NCBI RefSeq assembly: GCF_009760925.1
Contig: NZ_VRLV01000005.1
Location: forward strand, 186,001 to 250,000
Origin: Nonomuraea typhae
Lineage (GTDB): Bacteria; Actinomycetota; Actinomycetes; Streptosporangiales; Streptosporangiaceae
Length of the DNA stretch: 64,000 bases
Reading direction: 5' to 3'
Positions within the stretch are counted from its first letter, which is position 1. Each line of letters opens with the position of its first letter. The notes under the pieces were generated by a model. The model searched no databases. It saw only the letters and a list, made by a program, of their open reading frames with translations, and had not been told where the DNA came from. Below are positions 1 through 8,059 of the stretch, piece by piece. Made by a program: the position numbers and the translations under genes.

Positions 1-90
1 CTGGGCGGCACCGGGCTGGGGCTGGCCAGGGCGCTGCTGACTGGGCAGGCGGCTTCCCCCGAAAAACCACAAACACCCGTGAAGCCGTAA
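1..90 (+). CDS. 3' end of an unidentified protein (partial)
   Basis: Frame 1 is open from the window edge to a TAA at 88-90 and encodes 29 residues, beginning LGGTGLGLARALLTG and ending in a charged Pro/Lys tail (EKPQTPVKP). The small, hydrophobic first half could be the last transmembrane helix of a membrane protein, with a cytoplasmic tail. Too little is present to name a family. The reading frame is inferred only from codon composition and the clean stop. Confidence 0.4.
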   Translation: MGGTGLGLARALLTGQAASPEKPQTPVKP

Positions 91-179
91 AGTCAGGGCG
101 TTTCTTCAAGTCCGGAAAACGGCCGGTCCGGTTCATCTAGCGTCTTGAGAAAGGGGCGCCGGAGCGAACTGGAGAATTC

Positions 180-827
180 ATGATTAAGGCCATTTCCGGA
201 CTTATTCTCGGCGTAGTAGTAATGTCCGGTTGCTCGGGCGGGCAGGCCGCCGCCCCCTCCGCCACCCCGGCGCCGCTCGACGCCGCCCGGCTCCGCGCCG
301 CGCTGCTGCCCACCCCCCAGGGCATGACGGTCTCCTACGGCCCGGAAACCGGCGCGTACGGCTCCCTCAAGGCCACCAAGCAGGGCCTGGACGCGCTGCG
401 CACGGCCAAGGTCGACAAGCCGGGCTGCGCGGGACTCGGCCAGCTCGACCCCGCCAAGCTCGGCACCGCCCCCGCCGCCGTGGTCGCCTACTCCTCCAAG
501 CAGGGCTCCATCACCCAGGCGATCGTCGTCACCGGCGCCTTCCCCGGCCCCATCCCCGCGCGCTGCGCCTCCTACAAGGCCGACGTGGACGGGACCAAGG
601 TCACCTACCGCACGGACGCCGTGGACATGCCCAAGCGCGGCGACCAGTCCCGCGCCTTCCTGACCACCGCGACCAGCCGCGGCAGCTCCGCCCAGATCGG
701 GGCCGTGATGATCGCGAGGAAGGGCGTGGTCACGAGCCTGCTGGTGCTGGGCAAGGAGGTGAAGAAGGACGGGCTGGCCGAGCTGGGCCGCCTCGCCGAC
801 GAAAAACTCGCCCGCATCACGGCCTGA
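180..827 (+). CDS. Secreted lipoprotein of unknown function
   Basis: A 215-residue protein starting at an ATG with a GGAG ribosome site 6 nt upstream. Residues 1-18 form a lipoprotein signal peptide (Lys3, hydrophobic core, VMSGC) with the predicted lipidated Cys18, followed by an Ala/Pro/Thr linker to about residue 33. The mature domain of about 180 residues has Cys pairs near 80 and 130 that could form a disulfide outside the membrane. I do not recognise the domain. It is a monocistronic gene convergent with the downstream oxidoreductase. Its 3' end lies in a 20-bp tandem repeat that duplicates the stop region. Confidence 0.75.
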   Translation: MIKAISGLILGVVVMSGCSGGQAAAPSATPAPLDAARLRAALLPTPQGMTVSYGPETGAYGSLKATKQGLDALRTAKVDKPGCAGLGQLDPAKLGTAPAAVVAYSSKQGSITQAIVVTGAFPGPIPARCASYKADVDGTKVTYRTDAVDMPKRGDQSRAFLTTATSRGSSAQIGAVMIARKGVVTSLLVLGKEVKKDGLAELGRLADEKLARITA

Positions 828-864
828 GCGCCCGCATCACGACCTGAGCGCCCCCATCACGACC
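811..864. repeat. 20-bp tandem repeat across a stop codon
   Basis: Two full 20-bp units (811-830 and 831-850, differing at one base) and a 14-base partial third (851-864) run through the end of the lipoprotein gene. Each unit contains the CATCACG(G/A)CCTGAGCG core, so the TGA is repeated. The repeat probably arose by slippage and leaves the protein end unchanged. Confidence 0.8.
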
Positions 865-869
865 CCGGC

Positions 870-1814
870 TCACCCTCCGGTGCGCAGGACGAGCTTCCCC
901 ACGGTACGGCGGGCCGCCAGGTCGGCCAGGGCCGTGGGTGCCTGCTCCAAGGAGTACTCGGCGCCGGTCAGCGGGCGCAGCCGCCCGGCGGCCGTCAGGG
1001 CGATCAGCTCGGCCAGCGGCGCGGCGGCCGAACCGCCGGGCAGGCGCAGGTGCGCCCCGAGCCAGTAGCCGCCCACGCCGATGTTGCGCTCGCTGAGCCG
1101 CCCGGGATCGACCGGCCGCGGATCCACCCCGCCCGAGACGCCGTAGGCGATCAGGCGGCCGAAGGGGGCCAGCGCCTCCGGGGCGGCGTCGAAGACCGCC
1201 CCGCCCACCGCGTCCAGGATGACGTCCACCGGTGCGCCGCCGTTGGCCGCGACGACCCGTTCGGCGTAGCCGTCCGCGTCGCCGTCGATCGCCGCGTCCG
1301 CGCCCAGGCTCAGGACCAGGTCGCGCTTGTCCGGCGTGGAGGCGGTGCCGATGACCCGGCCGGCGCCGAACTCCCTGGCCAGCTGGATCGCCAGATGGCC
1401 CACGCCGCCGGCCGCGGCGTTGACCACGACGGTGGCGCCGGGGGTGAGCGGCGCCGCCGTACGCAGGAGATGCCAGGCGGTCAGGCCCTGCACGAGCAAC
1501 GCGAGCGCGGCGCCCGCGGGCAGGTCCTCGGGGATGTCCACCGGCGTCTGCGCCAGCGCCTTGGTGGCGTAGGCGCGCTCGGCGAAGGCGAGCACGCGGC
1601 GCCCGTCCGGGGCGCGGCCCACCACCTCGTGGCCGGGCACGAACGGCAGCTCGGGCGGCATGTAGGTGCCGCGCAGCCGCTCGATGTCGGCGAAGTTGAG
1701 CCCGGCGGCCTCCACCTCCACCAGCGTCTCGCCGGGGGCCGGCACGGGGTCGGGGAGGTCGGCGGGGGTCAAGACGTCGGGTCCGCCGAGTCGTTCGGCG
1801 ATCATCGCTCTCAT
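870..1814 (-). CDS. Zinc-independent quinone oxidoreductase (MDR family)
   Basis: A 314-residue NAD(P)H-dependent oxidoreductase of the medium-chain dehydrogenase superfamily, quinone-reductase branch. The GroES-like domain covers about residues 1-115 (AGLNFADIERLRG, then PFVPGHEVVG). The Rossmann domain carries the nucleotide loop AAAGGVGH at 133-140. The Cys cluster of the structural zinc site in alcohol dehydrogenases is absent, as expected for this branch. Length is normal. The gene is divergent from a LysR regulator, 82 bp away, with a LysR-type box between them, so that regulator probably controls it. The substrate is unknown; reduction of quinones or alpha,beta-unsaturated carbonyls is the usual family activity. 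Confidence 0.9.
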   Translation of the reverse strand: MRAMIAERLGGPDVLTPADLPDPVPAPGETLVEVEAAGLNFADIERLRGTYMPPELPFVPGHEVVGRAPDGRRVLAFAERAYATKALAQTPVDIPEDLPAGAALALLVQGLTAWHLLRTAAPLTPGATVVVNAAAGGVGHLAIQLAREFGAGRVIGTASTPDKRDLVLSLGADAAIDGDADGYAERVVAANGGAPVDVILDAVGGAVFDAAPEALAPFGRLIAYGVSGGVDPRPVDPGRLSERNIGVGGYWLGAHLRLPGGSAAAPLAELIALTAAGRLRPLTGAEYSLEQAPTALADLAARRTVGKLVLRTGG

Positions 1815-1880
1815 GTCCCCGACGTTAGGAGCGGGAGTCGGGGCCGGACAGGGGGCCGGATTTGCGGTTGGCCGGGAATG

Positions 1881-1897
1881 TATGAAGGTTTCTCATA
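1881..1897. promoter_or_regulatory. LysR-type T-N11-A operator
   Basis: TATGA-N7-TCATA is a perfect 5-bp inverted repeat containing the T-N11-A core (T1883 to A1895) typical of LysR sites. It covers the GAAGG ribosome site (1884-1888) and touches the ATG at 1897 of the LysR gene, which suggests autoregulation as well as control of the divergent oxidoreductase. Confidence 0.6.
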
Positions 1898-2769
1898 TGA
1901 CAGATTTGAGCGCGGCCGAGCTGCGGGTGCTGGTCGCCGTGGACGGGGAGGGCAGCGTGTCCGCTGCCGGGGTGCGGCTGGGGCTGACCCAGTCCGCGGT
2001 CTCGCACGCCCTGCGGGCCGCGGAGAAGAAGATGGGGGCCGTGCTGTTCCATCGGGGCCGGGGCGGTGCCCGGCCGACCCCGGCGGGGGAGGCGGCGGTC
2101 GGGCACGCGCGGCGCATCCTGCGGCTCATGGAGGTCATGAAGACCGACACGCACACCGCCGCCCGCGGCGCGGCCAGGGGGACCATCCGGCTGGCCGCCT
2201 TCCGCAGCGCCGCCTTCCACCTGCTGCCCCGGGTGCTGGTGCGGTTCGGGCACCGGCATCCGCGGGTGACCGTGGACGTGCGCATCGTGGCCGACCTGGG
2301 CAGGGGGATCGCGGGGGAGGTGGCCGACGGGCGGGCCGACGTGGGGGTGGTCTCGCTGCCGGTGTACGTGGAGGGGCTGGTGACCAAGGAGCTGTACGCC
2401 GAGCCGTACGTGCTGGCCTATCCGAAGGGGCACCCGGATCCGCGCTCGCTGCCCATGATCGACTGGCACGAGAACTGCTCCGCCGAGACGCGGCGCTGGC
2501 TGGCCCGGCAGGAGTGGATCCCGCCCGGTGACATCACGGTCGAGGACGACGGGGTGGTCATGTCGATGGTGGGGCACGGGCTGGGGGCGGCGATCGTGCC
2601 CCAGCTGTCGGCCGTGGGGGCGCCGCCCAAGGTGGCCACGGCCGGGCTGGGCGAGGGTGCGCCGCTGCGCCGCGTGGGGTACGTGACCACGGCGGAGCTG
2701 GCCGGGTCGGCCGTCGTACGCGACCTGCTCGGCGAACTGCGGACGCTCCGGCCGGTCGCCGCCTGCTGA
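1897..2769 (+). CDS. LysR-family transcriptional regulator
   Basis: A 290-residue regulator. The N-terminal winged helix-turn-helix (about residues 1-60) contains LTQSAVSHALRAAEKKMGA, the usual LysR recognition region. The rest is a periplasmic-binding-like effector domain (about 90-285). I chose the ATG at 1897 because GAAGG lies 8 nt upstream and an upstream ATG at 1882 would fall inside the operator. The frame stays open far upstream, but that stretch is antisense to the oxidoreductase. Divergent gene order with an MDR reductase is a classical regulator-target arrangement. The effector is unknown. Confidence 0.9.
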   Translation: MTDLSAAELRVLVAVDGEGSVSAAGVRLGLTQSAVSHALRAAEKKMGAVLFHRGRGGARPTPAGEAAVGHARRILRLMEVMKTDTHTAARGAARGTIRLAAFRSAAFHLLPRVLVRFGHRHPRVTVDVRIVADLGRGIAGEVADGRADVGVVSLPVYVEGLVTKELYAEPYVLAYPKGHPDPRSLPMIDWHENCSAETRRWLARQEWIPPGDITVEDDGVVMSMVGHGLGAAIVPQLSAVGAPPKVATAGLGEGAPLRRVGYVTTAELAGSAVVRDLLGELRTLRPVAAC

Positions 2770-2774
2770 GCGCG

Positions 2775-3200
2775 TCAGGCGTGCCGCACCGGGGTGCGCA
2801 GGGCGGCGACGGTGTCGGCCAGGCCCTCGCCGGCGGCGCGGTCCAGGGCGGCCGAGAGGGTTTCCTCGTAGATCCGGGCGGCGCCGTCCCGGCGGGCGCG
2901 ACCGGCGTCGGTGATCAGCGTGTAGACCCCGCGCCGGTCATCGGGGCAGAAGTCGCGGCGCGACAGGCCGCTGCTCTCCAGGCGGCCCACGAGGCGGGTC
3001 ACCGAGCTCTGGTTGAGGCCGAGGAGGTCGGCAAGCTCCTGCATGCGCAGGTAGCCGCCGTCGGCGAGCGACAGGTGGCACAGCGCCCGGTACTCCGAGA
3101 GCCCTAGGCCGTGCTGCTGCAGCGCCTGGGCCAGTTCGTGCTCCACCCTGGCGTGCAGGCGGATCACCCCGACCCACATGTCGTCGTCGACTGTCGGCAT
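2775..3200 (-). CDS. MarR-family transcriptional regulator
   Basis: A 141-residue dimeric winged-helix repressor. The HTH is at about residues 50-75 (LADLLGLNQSSVTRLVGRL), followed by the wing with the family motif DDRRGVYTLITDAG. A GGAGG ribosome site lies 5 nt before the ATG. It sits 43 bp downstream of the short-chain dehydrogenase on the same strand, and the gap holds a perfect 12-bp palindrome, so the regulator may have its own autoregulated promoter or share control of the SDR. The ligand is not predictable. It is convergent with the LysR gene, 5 bp apart. Confidence 0.9.
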   Translation of the reverse strand: MPTVDDDMWVGVIRLHARVEHELAQALQQHGLGLSEYRALCHLSLADGGYLRMQELADLLGLNQSSVTRLVGRLESSGLSRRDFCPDDRRGVYTLITDAGRARRDGAARIYEETLSAALDRAAGEGLADTVAALRTPVRHA

Positions 3201-3228
3201 CCCTGCCTCCTCCCGGTCACCTCCACTC

Positions 3229-3240
3229 TACATGCATGTA
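3229..3240. promoter_or_regulatory. Perfect palindrome, candidate MarR operator
   Basis: TACATGCATGTA is an uninterrupted 12-bp palindrome in an AT-richer patch 28 bp upstream of the MarR start. MarR repressors bind short palindromes over their own promoters, so this is the natural autoregulatory site. Binding is inferred. Confidence 0.5.
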
Positions 3241-3243
3241 CAT

Positions 3244-3978
3244 CTAAATCTGCTTCGTCGGCACCACCACGATCTGGGGAAGGCTCACGTGGATCGGCCG
3301 GCCGGTCACGAACGCCACCACCTCGGCCAGATCGGCGGCCTCCAGCGGGTCGATGCGGGTCTTCATGTCCTCCAGCCACGCCACCCCCAGCTCGGAGCCG
3401 GACAGCAGCTCGGTGACGACCACCCCGGGCTCCAGGTTCGTGACGCGGATGTTGGCGGGGGCCAGCTCGTTGCGGAGGTTGCGCGACAGGTGGCTGACCG
3501 CCGCCTTGGTCGCCGCGTAGACCGCCGCGCCGGGCTCGATCCTGGTGGCCGCGATCGAGGAGACGTTCACCAGGTCGGCCCGCAGGCCGTCGGCCGCGGC
3601 CGCCCGGAGGTCCGGCAGGAAGGCGCGGAAGACGTGCAGCAGCCCGGAGACGTTGACGTCGAGCTGGCGGCGCCACTCCTCGGGCGCGTGCTCGCCGTCG
3701 AGCAGGCCGGGCACCAGGATGCCGGCGGCGTTGACCACGAGGTCGGCCCGGCCCAGCTCGGCGGCGATGCGCTCCCTGGCCGCCGCGACCTCGCCGGGGT
3801 CGCTCACGTCGGCGGTGACGGCGATGGCCCGCTCGCCGATCCGGGCGCGGAGCTCGTCGACGCGGTCCTTCCTGCGGGCGACGAGCGCGACCCGGGCGCC
3901 GTCGGCGGCGAGCTTGGTGGCGATGGCGGCGCCGATGCCGGAGGAGGCGCCGGTGATGACTGCGGTGCGATTGTTCAT
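3244..3978 (-). CDS. Short-chain dehydrogenase/reductase (SDR)
   Basis: A 244-residue classical SDR. The NAD(P)-binding motif TGASSGIG is at 9-16, a dinucleotide-specificity region at about 34-38 (ARRKD, favouring NADP), NAAG at 83-86, catalytic Ser140/141 and the YxxxK pair Tyr154/Lys158. The start is the ATG at 3978 giving MNNRTAVITG; the upstream open frame is antisense to the next gene and lacks SDR features. No clear ribosome site is visible, so a leaderless transcript is possible. It is divergent from an XRE regulator, a pairing common in actinomycetes where the regulator controls the SDR. Substrate unknown. Confidence 0.9.
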   Translation of the reverse strand: MNNRTAVITGASSGIGAAIATKLAADGARVALVARRKDRVDELRARIGERAIAVTADVSDPGEVAAARERIAAELGRADLVVNAAGILVPGLLDGEHAPEEWRRQLDVNVSGLLHVFRAFLPDLRAAAADGLRADLVNVSSIAATRIEPGAAVYAATKAAVSHLSRNLRNELAPANIRVTNLEPGVVVTELLSGSELGVAWLEDMKTRIDPLEAADLAEVVAFVTGRPIHVSLPQIVVVPTKQI

Positions 3979-4063
3979 GGCATCGATGCTGATGGCGGGG
4001 CTTGCGGTCAGCCAGGACACCGTTGAGGGTGGTTCTGACAGGGTCAGGCAGAGACTTAGGGAA

Positions 4064-4909
4064 ATGTCCGACAATATGAGCATGTCGAAGGACTTGGGGG
4101 AGTTCCTGCGGTCCCGCCGCGCCAGGGTGCGGCCCGAGGACGCCGGCCTGCCCACGTACGGCGAGCGGCGCCGCGTGGCCGGGCTGCGCAGGGAAGAGGT
4201 GGCGCTGCTGGCCGGGGTCAGCGTGCCGTACTACGTCCGGCTGGAGCAGGGGCGGGCCGGGAACGTCTCCGACGAGGTGCTGGCCGCCGTCGGCCGCGTC
4301 CTCGGCCTGGACGCCACCGAACACGCCCACCTGCGCAACCTCGCCCGCCCGCCCGGCAGGAGAGCGGCCGAAGGCGTGCGGGTCAGGCCGACTTTGCGGC
4401 GGGTCCTGGACGCCCTCGGCGACACGCCCGCCTTCGTCATGGGCCGCAGGACCGAGATGGTGGCCTGCAACCGCCTGGCCGCCCTGCTGTTCTGGAACCA
4501 GCCCACCCCGCCGCCCGGCCCGCACAACTGCGCCCGCCTGGTCTTCCTGGACGGCCACACCCGCACCCTGTTCCGCGACTGGGAGCACAAGGCCCGCGAG
4601 ACCGTGTCGTTCCTGCGCCTGGACGCCGGCCGCCACCCGGACGACCGCGAGCTGGCGGCGCTGGTCGGCGAGCTGTCGGTCAAGAGCGCGGACTTCCGCC
4701 GCCTGTGGGCCGAGCACGAGGTGAGGGAGCGGGCGGCCGGCCGTAACGTGCTCGACCACCCGCTCGCGGGCGAGCTGGTCCTCGACTACGACAGCCTGCG
4801 CCCTGGCGACGACGACGATCAGGTGCTCATCACCTACCTGGCCGAGCCCGGCTCACGTACCGAGGAGGCCCTGCGGTTCCTGGCGAGTTGGCATGCCACC
4901 CGCGTCTAA
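4064..4909 (+). CDS. XRE-family regulator with MmyB-like ligand domain
   Basis: A 281-residue regulator. The N-terminal helix-turn-helix covers about residues 10-80, with RRVAGLRREEVALLAGVS and YYVRLEQGR, typical of this actinobacterial family. The remaining 180 residues form the MmyB-like PAS/ligand-binding domain with the usual RPTLRRVLDAL, NRLAALLF and LDYDSL landmarks. The start is uncertain: ATGs at 4064, 4076 and 4082 are in frame, and AGGG at 4058-4061 is the only ribosome-like site. The divergent SDR is the likely target. Confidence 0.9.
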   Translation: MSDNMSMSKDLGEFLRSRRARVRPEDAGLPTYGERRRVAGLRREEVALLAGVSVPYYVRLEQGRAGNVSDEVLAAVGRVLGLDATEHAHLRNLARPPGRRAAEGVRVRPTLRRVLDALGDTPAFVMGRRTEMVACNRLAALLFWNQPTPPPGPHNCARLVFLDGHTRTLFRDWEHKARETVSFLRLDAGRHPDDRELAALVGELSVKSADFRRLWAEHEVRERAAGRNVLDHPLAGELVLDYDSLRPGDDDDQVLITYLAEPGSRTEEALRFLASWHATRV

Positions 4910-4937
4910 CCTGGTCGTTCCCGGGCATTGAGGAACC

Positions 4938-5630
4938 GTGGGTCACGCTGGGGGTGCGGTGATGGCCTGGCTGGCCCGGACCGGGCTGGTCTGCCGGGGG
5001 ATGCTGTACGCCCTCATCGGCCTGCTCGCGATCCAGCTGGCCGCGGGACTGCCGGACCCCCGCCTCTTGTGGATCATCCTGGGCGGCGTCGTGGCGCTGG
5101 CACTCTGGCAGCTGTCCGAGGCGTGCTTCGGCGACGGCGGCGCCCTGGACCGCGTGCAGTCGGCCGGCCGCGTGGCGGTCTACGTGCTCATGGCGGCGAC
5201 GCTCCGGAGCGTCCTGACGGCCCGGCGGACCCTGAGCGGCGACCTCCTGGACCTGCCCGGCGGCCCGGTCATCCTGGCCGGGATGGGGTTCGGCCTGATC
5301 GCGCTCGGCCTCTACTGGCTGCAGCGCGGCGCGGCCTCCCGGTTCCGCGCGGACCTGGCCGTCGCCCGGATGTCCCCGCGCGTCCGGGCCGCGATGGTAC
5401 GGCTGGGCCTGGCCGGATACGTGGCCCGCGGCCTCATCGCCATCCTGGCCGGGTCCTTCGTCGTCGTGGTGGCGGTCACCGCCGACCCGCAGGGGACCAA
5501 CAGCATCGGCGGCGCCCTCCGGGCCTTCGCCCGCACCCCCGCCGGAGTGGGGACGCTGTGGGTGGTGGCGCTCGGCCTGCTGGTGTTCGCCGCGTACTGC
5601 TTCGCCGAGGCCCGCTGGCGCCGGGTTTGA
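4938..5630 (+). CDS. DUF1206 membrane protein (copy 1)
   Basis: A 230-residue integral membrane protein with about six hydrophobic helices arranged as three repeats of two, the DUF1206 plan. Each repeat has a (L/V)ARxGLxxRGxxYxLIGxLA-like start, visible at about residues 10 and 150. The GTG at 4938 is listed; an ATG at 4962 with GGGGG upstream is an equally good start. It is closely related along its whole length to the next gene, so the pair is a tandem duplication. A similar 20-bp block (CGTTCC(C/T)GGGCA) precedes each copy. Function is unknown; the neighbouring lipid enzymes suggest a membrane-lipid or envelope-stress role. Confidence 0.85.
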   Translation: MGHAGGAVMAWLARTGLVCRGMLYALIGLLAIQLAAGLPDPRLLWIILGGVVALALWQLSEACFGDGGALDRVQSAGRVAVYVLMAATLRSVLTARRTLSGDLLDLPGGPVILAGMGFGLIALGLYWLQRGAASRFRADLAVARMSPRVRAAMVRLGLAGYVARGLIAILAGSFVVVVAVTADPQGTNSIGGALRAFARTPAGVGTLWVVALGLLVFAAYCFAEARWRRV

Positions 5631-5708
5631 GCCCTGCGCGGCCCCAACCGGGTCTAAAGCGATCGTTCCTGGGCACTTGGGGGTCCTCGACAACCCTAGG
5701 GAGGAACG

Positions 5709-6506
5709 GTGAGCCAGGCGGAGAGCACGGTCAGGCGGGCGGCCGACAGCACGGTGATGGACCGGCTGGCCCGCGTCGGGCTGGCCTGCCGCGGCGTGCT
5801 CTACGGCCTCATCGGCGTCCTGGCGATCCAGATCGCGATGGGCCAGGGCGGCCGCGAAGCGGACAAGGCGGGCGCCATCTCGGTGGTGGCCCAGCTCCCC
5901 TTCGGCGCCGCGCTTCTGTGGGTCATGCTGGCCGGCTTCGCCGCGCTGGCGCTCTGGCAGGTGTCGGAGGTGTTCTTCGGCGGGCACCGGGTCCTGGACC
6001 GCGTGGAGTCGGCCGGCCGGGTGGTGATGTACGCGCTGGTGGTGGTGACGCTCTGGAGCGTCCTGATGGCCAAGGGCGCGGGCTCGGAGGACAAGAAGTC
6101 GCAGACCCTCACCGACACGCTGCTGGAGTTGCCCGGCGGGCCGGTCATCGTGATCGCGATCGGCCTGGTGCTGGTCGGGCTCGGGGCGTACTCGATCCAC
6201 CGCGGCGTGACGAAGAAGTTCCAGGAGGAGCTGGCCGTCGGCCGGATGTCCCCGCGCGCCCGCACGGTGATGGTACGGCTGGGCCTGGCCGGATACGTGG
6301 TCCGCGGCCTCATCGCCGGACTGGCCGGGATCTTCGTCGTCCTGGCGGCGGTCAACGACGATCCGAAGCAGGCCGGCGGGATCGACCGCACGCTCCGGGC
6401 CTTCGCCGACACGCCCGCGGGCCCGTGGGCGCTCTGGGCGGTGGCGCTCGGGCTGCTGCTGTTCGCCGGATACTGCTTCGGCGAGGCTCGCTGGCGCCAT
6501 ACATGA
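5709..6506 (+). CDS. DUF1206 membrane protein (copy 2)
   Basis: A 265-residue paralogue of the preceding gene, with the same three-repeat, six-helix layout and a longer, charged N-terminus (about 17 residues). It also has an extra hydrophilic insertion (GSEDKKSQTL) near residue 122. The GTG start has a GGAGGA ribosome site. The stop overlaps the start of the phospholipase D-like gene by ATGA, so the two are translationally coupled. The highly conserved stretch between the copies (RMSPR.R..MVRLGLAGYV) may mark a functional loop. Confidence 0.88.
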   Translation: MSQAESTVRRAADSTVMDRLARVGLACRGVLYGLIGVLAIQIAMGQGGREADKAGAISVVAQLPFGAALLWVMLAGFAALALWQVSEVFFGGHRVLDRVESAGRVVMYALVVVTLWSVLMAKGAGSEDKKSQTLTDTLLELPGGPVIVIAIGLVLVGLGAYSIHRGVTKKFQEELAVGRMSPRARTVMVRLGLAGYVVRGLIAGLAGIFVVLAAVNDDPKQAGGIDRTLRAFADTPAGPWALWAVALGLLLFAGYCFGEARWRHT

Positions 6507-8059
6507 GATTCGACGACTGGTTCCTCACCGACGAGGAACGGGGCAACTCCGCCACCCGGCTCGGCGCCTGGACGCGGGGGAACCTGGTGCGCCCGCTCAT
6601 TCACGGCGGGCCGTACTTCGCCGAGCTGAGTGAGCGCGTCGCGGCGCAGGAGAAGGGCGACCTGCTGCTGTTCACCGACTGGCGCGGCGACCCCGACGAG
6701 CGGCTCGGCCCGGACGGGCCGGAGGTGGGCGCCGCACTGGCCGCCGCCGCCGAGAACGGGGTCCTGGTCAGAGGGCTGATCTGGCGGTCACACCTGGACT
6801 TCCTGCGCTTCAGCGCCGCGGAGAACCGCCACTTCGGGGAGGAGATCGAGCGCGCGGGCGGCCAGATCCTCCTCGACACCCGCGTACGGCACGGCGGCGC
6901 CCACCACCAGAAGTTCGTGGTCCTGCGCCACGACCGCGACCCGGAGCGGGACGTGGCCTTCGTCGGCGGCATCGACCTGTGCCACAGCCGCCGCGACGAC
7001 GTCCGCCACCTGGGCGACCCGCAGGCGGCGCCGATGCCCGACGCCTACGGCAGCCGTCCGCCCTGGCACGACGCGCAGGCGGCGATCAGCGGCCCGGCGG
7101 TGGCGGAGGCGGAGCAGGTCTTCCGCGAGCGCTGGGGGGATCCGGCGCCCGAGACCCGTCAGCCGCTGCGACGGCTGCGCGACCGCCTGCACCGCATGCA
7201 CGACGCCCCGCCGCTGCCCGAACCCGGGCCGCCCCCGGCTCCGGCGGGCACCCATGCCGTGCAGTTCCTGCGGACCTATCCGCACCTGCGGCACGCCTAT
7301 CCGTTCGCCCCCGAGGGGGAGCGCAGCGTGGCCAGGGCGTACCACAAGGTCCTGCGCCGGGCGCGTTCGCTGATCTACCTGGAAGACCAGTACCTGTGGT
7401 CCACGGAGGTCATCGAACCGTTCGCCGAGGCGCTCGAGCGGGAGCCGGGACTGCATATGATCATTGTTGTGCCACGGCATCCCGACCAGGACGGCTGGCT
7501 GGCCGGGCCCGCCAGTCTCATCGGCCGCGCGGAGGCGCTGGCCAGGCTGCTCCGGGCCGGGCCGGGGCGCGTCGCCGTCTACGACCTGGAGAACCACGCG
7601 GGCATCCCGGTCTACGTCCACGCCAAGGTCTGCGTGGTGGACGACGTCTGGGCCACGATCGGCTCCGACAACGTCAACATGCGCTCGTGGACGTTCGACT
7701 CCGAGCTGAGCTGCGCCGTGCTCGACGAGACGCCCGATCCCAGGCCGCCGGCCGGGGCCCGCCGCTTCGCCCGGGACCTGCGCCTCCTGCTGGCCGCCGA
7801 GCACCTCGACCGCGGTCCGGGCGAGGTGGACGCGCTGTCCGACCCGAAGGCGGCCTTCGAGGCGTTCGCCGAGTGCGCGCGCCGCCTGGACACCTGGCAT
7901 CAGCGCGGCTGCCGCGGCGCCCGGCCGCCCGGCCGCCTGCGCCGCCACCGCCGTCCCGAGCTGGGCAGGCTGCGCAAGGCGCTGGCCATGCCGCTGTACC
8001 GCCTCGTCGTCGACCCCGACGGCCGGCCGCCGCGGCTGCGCCGTACCGAGGAGTTCTGA
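6503..8059 (+). CDS. Phospholipase D-like protein (two HKD motifs)
   Basis: A 518-residue member of the phospholipase D superfamily. Two HxK motifs are visible: H135-x-K137 with following acidic residues, and a canonical second motif H373-x-K375-x4-D380 followed by GSDN at 387-390. Two half-sites together make one active site that forms a phospho-histidine intermediate on phospholipid, cardiolipin or other phosphodiesters. There is no signal peptide or transmembrane helix, so it is probably cytoplasmic or membrane-peripheral. The start overlaps the DUF1206 stop (ATGA) and its stop overlaps the PAP2 start (TGATG). PLD releases phosphatidic acid, which is the substrate class of the next gene product. 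Confidence 0.9.
   Translation: MRFDDWFLTDEERGNSATRLGAWTRGNLVRPLIHGGPYFAELSERVAAQEKGDLLLFTDWRGDPDERLGPDGPEVGAALAAAAENGVLVRGLIWRSHLDFLRFSAAENRHFGEEIERAGGQILLDTRVRHGGAHHQKFVVLRHDRDPERDVAFVGGIDLCHSRRDDVRHLGDPQAAPMPDAYGSRPPWHDAQAAISGPAVAEAEQVFRERWGDPAPETRQPLRRLRDRLHRMHDAPPLPEPGPPPAPAGTHAVQFLRTYPHLRHAYPFAPEGERSVARAYHKVLRRARSLIYLEDQYLWSTEVIEPFAEALEREPGLHMIIVVPRHPDQDGWLAGPASLIGRAEALARLLRAGPGRVAVYDLENHAGIPVYVHAKVCVVDDVWATIGSDNVNMRSWTFDSELSCAVLDETPDPRPPAGARRFARDLRLLLAAEHLDRGPGEVDALSDPKAAFEAFAECARRLDTWHQRGCRGARPPGRLRRHRRPELGRLRKALAMPLYRLVVDPDGRPPRLRRTEEF

Noticed and set aside
4928..6502. Open frame joining the DUF1206 genes to the phospholipase D-like protein
   Set aside because: The part before 6503 is an Arg/Pro/Gly-rich shadow of the two DUF1206 genes; the real start at 6503 is coupled to the DUF1206 stop.
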